From positions 1-16,257 of the forward strand of contig CAYPEF010000045.1 in assembly GCA_964409675.1 (NCBI GenBank): DNA of 16,257 bases, written 5' to 3'. The position numbers and the translations under genes were made by a program. The stretch comes from CAYMDD01 sp964409675. GTDB lineage: Bacteria; Pseudomonadota; Alphaproteobacteria; Rickettsiales; SXRF01. Each line of letters starts with the position of its first letter. Position 1 is the first letter of the stretch. Below the pieces are notes generated by a model that searched no databases, was not told the origin of the DNA, and saw only the letters and a list, made by a program, of their open reading frames with translations. Shown here piece by piece: positions 13,483 to 16,257 of the stretch.

Positions 13483-15655
13483 GCGCCTGCCCTTCGAGTT
13501 CGTATTGGTACACGATGGCGTCACGGTCGCGGATCACATGCTCACTGGCGATGCGCCCTCTCACCGTCTGCCATTCCCCGTTGCTAAATACCCGACTTTC
13601 GATGTCGCTTCCAAGCGGAATCGGCAGGAAGGAGACGATATTTTTGCCGCTCTTTCCGTTAGCGTTAATCATCATGGCCGGCTGAGCGCGGTGGTCCTGC
13701 TCGGAAGGGTAGTAGAGGATGGAAGCGTCGAGCTGCGCGCGCCGCTTGGCTTCTTTCAGCTCATCCTTGCCGTCGTTGCGCATCTGCTTTGGCAGCAGGC
13801 GCTCCAGCAGGGTCGGGCTGCGCTCGCTTAAATGATGCAGCTGCCATTCCAGATCGCTGCCGTGCAGGAAGCGCTCCAGCCGGTTGCGGTCCTGGTCGCG
13901 CTCCCAGGAGAATTTGCAGCCGATGCGTGTCATCTGCTGCGGCAGTTTCTGGCGCGAGGCATTGCACACGGTGGCGCGAAACGGCAGGAACCCGTCCGGC
14001 AGGAAAATCTCTCCCTTGATGTCATCGCCCCGCTGAAGCAGATGGATGCCCGGGATAATCACCGTAATGCCACTGGAGGAAATATCCTGCAATGCCACCA
14101 GCAGCTCGCCTTCCGGCTGCTGCATGCGCGCGGTGAGCGGGATGGAGAAGCGGTAGTCGCTGCGCTGGAAGGCGGCGCGCTTCTGCGAGAAGGCAAGGAT
14201 GAAGCCCGCCATCAGCAGGTTGATCATCGACCACAGGATATTGGCGGTGAGCGAGAAGAAGCTGATATGGCGGATGTTCATATACAGCAGCGCCCCGGCC
14301 ACGATGGCGGCGGCGTTCAGGATCAGCACGCCGTATTGCGGCACCAGCCAGCGCCACATGCCGGAAGTGGCGGTCATGTGCTTGCTGGTGACGCGGAAGC
14401 GCGAGGCCGGGAAAACCAGCCCCAGCGTGGCCGAGCAGAACGCGCCGAAGCGAGCCATATTATATTGCTCGATGATCAGCGTGCGCCCATAGCCGCGCCC
14501 GAGTTCCTCGAAGCTCCACAGCGACAGCACAAAATACGGCACGAAATGCAGCAGGAAGTCGTTCATGGTGGTATTGACCGGGATCAGCCCGGTCATCAGC
14601 ACCATGGCGGGGGTGATGTAATAGATGAATTTCTGCCAGCCGTCGAAATAGGTCAAAATAGAAGCCATGTAGCAGATTTTCTGCGCGAGCGTCAGGTTGC
14701 GCGAAAACACGATGCCTTCCATGCGCCATACCTGCATCGCCCCCTTGCCCCAGCGGATGCGCTGGCTGAGGAACGGCTTCACCTGCGAAGCGGCAATGCC
14801 GAACGCGAGCGATTCGTCATGATAGACCGACTTGAAGCCTGCCTTGTGCAGACGCACCGAAGTGTGCAAATCTTCCGTCACCGTATCGGTGGCAAAGCCG
14901 CCGATAGCTTCCAGGGCGCTTCTGCGGATCACCGCGCAGCTGCCGCAGAAGAAGGCGGCGTTCCATACGTCCTTGCCGCGCTGGATGATGCGGAAGAACA
15001 GGGACTGCTCGGTCCAGACGCGCTTCAGCTTTTCATTGGTGCGGTGCTGGTAGGAATCGAGGTTGTAGAAATCCTGCGGCGTCTGCACGAAGGCGACTTC
15101 GGCGTCGCGGAAATAGCCCAGCGTGCGGGCGAGGAAGCTTTTCTTCGGCGCATGATCGGCATCGAAAATGGCGATGAATTCGCCGCTGGTCAGTGAGAGC
15201 GCATGGTTAAGATTGCCCGCCTTGGCATGCGTGTTCACCTCACGGCTGATATAACCGCAGCCCAGGTTTTCCGCCAGCGCGCGGATTTCCTTGCGGTTGC
15301 CGTCATCGAGGATCCAGGTGTTGTGCTGATAATCCATGGAAAGCGCGGTGAGCGCCGTGCGGCGGATGATGCTTGCGTCTTCGTTCAGCGTGGTGATGAA
15401 TACATCCACGCTTTTGCCCTCTTCCGGCGTTTGCGACTGGCGCACCGAGAGCCGCCAGGTCATGAACCCATGCATCAGCACCGTGGCCAGGCCGAACAGC
15501 TCCGCGCCATAAAGCAGGGTGGAGAAAATCGGCGCGTCCGGGTTGAAAGTGCCCAAGCGCCAGGTCAGATACCAGGCGGTAACGCCCAGGCTCACGAAAA
15601 ACAACAGTGCGCGCGGTAATTCCAGGGAAATGAAGGAGGTATTATTGGAACGCAT
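13421..15655 (-). CDS. bcsA: BcsA-type cellulose synthase catalytic subunit with PilZ domain
   Basis: This is a processive family-2 glycosyltransferase of 744 residues. Two or so membrane helices precede the catalytic domain, which has DDG (117-119), DAD (165-167), TED (260-262) and QRIRW (298-302), the D, DxD, TED, QxxRW set for UDP-glucose polymerisation. FRVTSK (420-425) matches the gating-loop motif of BcsA. More membrane helices follow. A PilZ domain then shows RSDYR (498-502, RxxxR) and DISSSG (524-529, DxSxxG), so c-di-GMP binding looks intact. About 150 residues after the PilZ domain are not recognisable. AAAGGA lies 9 nt before the ATG at 15655. bcsB, bcsZ and bcsC are absent from the window. 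The polymer is inferred to be cellulose or a related beta-glucan. Its 3' end overlaps bcsS. Confidence 0.92.
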   Translation of the reverse strand: MRSNNTSFISLELPRALLFFVSLGVTAWYLTWRLGTFNPDAPIFSTLLYGAELFGLATVLMHGFMTWRLSVRQSQTPEEGKSVDVFITTLNEDASIIRRTALTALSMDYQHNTWILDDGNRKEIRALAENLGCGYISREVNTHAKAGNLNHALSLTSGEFIAIFDADHAPKKSFLARTLGYFRDAEVAFVQTPQDFYNLDSYQHRTNEKLKRVWTEQSLFFRIIQRGKDVWNAAFFCGSCAVIRRSALEAIGGFATDTVTEDLHTSVRLHKAGFKSVYHDESLAFGIAASQVKPFLSQRIRWGKGAMQVWRMEGIVFSRNLTLAQKICYMASILTYFDGWQKFIYYITPAMVLMTGLIPVNTTMNDFLLHFVPYFVLSLWSFEELGRGYGRTLIIEQYNMARFGAFCSATLGLVFPASRFRVTSKHMTATSGMWRWLVPQYGVLILNAAAIVAGALLYMNIRHISFFSLTANILWSMINLLMAGFILAFSQKRAAFQRSDYRFSIPLTARMQQPEGELLVALQDISSSGITVIIPGIHLLQRGDDIKGEIFLPDGFLPFRATVCNASRQKLPQQMTRIGCKFSWERDQDRNRLERFLHGSDLEWQLHHLSERSPTLLERLLPKQMRNDGKDELKEAKRRAQLDASILYYPSEQDHRAQPAMMINANGKSGKNIVSFLPIPLGSDIESRVFSNGEWQTVRGRIASEHVIRDRDAIVYQYELEGQAHEAIIHHLPGAAGSEPVARF

Positions 15656-15781
15656 GGGTCGATATCCTTTGCTGGCTGAACCGGCGGCACCTTACCATAA
15701 CGGGAGAATAAAGTTAATAAATATTTACCATTTATTCCCAGTATAATCCATATTTCATAAGGCTCGGGAAAAATAGGGAAA

Positions 15782-15806
15782 ATTCATTAAGAAAGCGCTA
15801 ATGAAT
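15782..15806. promoter_or_regulatory. Perfect inverted repeat between bcsA and nfu, candidate operator
   Basis: ATTCATTA and TAATGAAT (8-bp perfect arms, 9-nt spacer) lie in the 222-bp divergent gap, 71 nt before the nfu ATG. A TATAAT hexamer at 15742-15747 (plus strand) could be a -10 element for nfu but lacks a good -35. A dimeric regulator binding this palindrome is plausible; I cannot name it. The rest of the gap (15656-15877) is AT-rich and holds no gene. Confidence 0.45.
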
Positions 15807-15877
15807 GCGTATCCGGGGTTGCAATGGCGCGTATTTATCCTTATTTTTGCCCTATCCCCGCCATCCGGAGTTTTCCC

Positions 15878-16257
15878 ATGTTCATTCAGACTGAATCCAC
15901 CCCCAATCCGCAAACCCTGAAATTCCTGCCGGGCCGGCAGGTGATGCAATCCGGCACCGCCTTTTATACTGATAAAACGCAGGCCGCCCCCTCCCCGCTG
16001 GCGCTGGCGCTGTTCGCCGTGCCGGAAGTGACGGCGGTGTTCCTTGGGGCCGATTTCATTACCGTCACCAAGCAGGAAAACGCAGCGTGGGATGTACTGA
16101 AACCGGCGCTGCTCACCGCCATCATGGAACATTTCGTGGCAGGCCGCCCGGTGGTGCAGGGCGCAGATGCCGCCGCCGATACAACGGATGCCGACCCGAT
16201 TATTCAGCAAATCAAAGAGTTAATCGAAACCCGCGTCCGCCCCGCCGTGGCGCAGGA
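15878..16257 (+). CDS. Nfu/NifU-type iron-sulfur cluster scaffold protein, 3' end cut by the window
   Basis: The open frame begins MFIQTESTPNPQTLKFLPG, the signature of the Nfu N-terminal domain found in alphaproteobacterial and mitochondrial Nfu proteins, and continues through DPIIQQIKELIETRVRPAVAQ, which is the start of the NifU C-terminal domain. 126 codons are visible. The CxxC cluster-binding motif expected some 35 residues further on lies outside the window. Such proteins carry Fe-S clusters to client enzymes. CGGAG lies 8 nt before the ATG. It is transcribed away from bcsA. The assignment rests on the N-terminal signature and is strong. Confidence 0.94.
   Translation, partial: MFIQTESTPNPQTLKFLPGRQVMQSGTAFYTDKTQAAPSPLALALFAVPEVTAVFLGADFITVTKQENAAWDVLKPALLTAIMEHFVAGRPVVQGADAAADTTDADPIIQQIKELIETRVRPAVAQ

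Noticed and set aside
13832..15196. A 454-codon open frame on the plus strand antisense to bcsA
   Set aside because: It lies wholly within the well-supported bcsA gene, is dominated by H, Q, R and A as expected of a shadow of GC-rich codons, and shows no domain.
15755..16210. 151-codon minus-strand frame over the nfu start
   Set aside because: Antisense to the clear Nfu N-terminal domain; composition is that of a shadow frame.
1..16257. tRNA or rRNA genes, CRISPR arrays, transposases or integrases
   Set aside because: None recognised: no cloverleaf with a CCA end, no regularly spaced repeats, and no protein with transposase or recombinase motifs on either strand.

Overview
The window looks like the replication-origin neighbourhood of an alphaproteobacterial chromosome. 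The main evidence is gene order. hemE, hemH, hemJ and rho run leftward and ppsR (DUF299), aroE, coaE and dnaQ run rightward, with secB convergent to dnaQ. The two arms diverge from a 377-bp AT-rich gap (7987-8363) that carries a cluster of DnaA boxes. The oriC of Caulobacter lies in the same place, between hemE and the DUF299 gene. Most genes look GC-rich by eye. I cannot assign a genus from sequence alone.

Left arm, all on the minus strand. sucC is cut by the window start, only a short C-terminal stretch missing. Next come a decayed copy of the 3' end of mdh, an orphan 92-codon AT-rich ORF, intact mdh, a PAP2/Aur1-like membrane protein, rho with a strong intrinsic terminator, then hemJ, hemH and hemE. 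The three haem genes form a tight leftward cluster (hemH/hemJ overlap by 4 nt; hemE-hemH gap 21 nt) covering uroporphyrinogen decarboxylation, protoporphyrinogen oxidation and iron insertion. mdh and sucC belong to the TCA cycle.

Right arm. ppsR, aroE, coaE and dnaQ are translationally coupled on the plus strand by ATGA overlaps. coaE stops early at an in-frame TGA. The same frame continues for 19 sense codons and ends 8 nt inside dnaQ, which looks like a recent C-terminal truncation. A long imperfect inverted repeat fills the convergent dnaQ/secB gap.

Far right. secB, an ABC-2 permease, a BcsS-like outer-membrane protein and a BcsA-type glycosyltransferase with a PilZ (c-di-GMP) domain lie on the minus strand. 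bcsA and bcsS overlap by 62 nt. No bcsB, bcsZ, bcsC or ABC ATPase is present in the window. An Nfu-type Fe-S scaffold gene starts divergently at 15878 and runs off the end.

Most of the window is conserved housekeeping DNA. The points worth a second look are the mdh 3'-end duplication flanking an orphan ORF, the coaE nonsense codon, the fine structure of oriC, the overlapping bcsA/bcsS pair and several intergenic inverted repeats. I did not find convincing evidence of a wholly new system.
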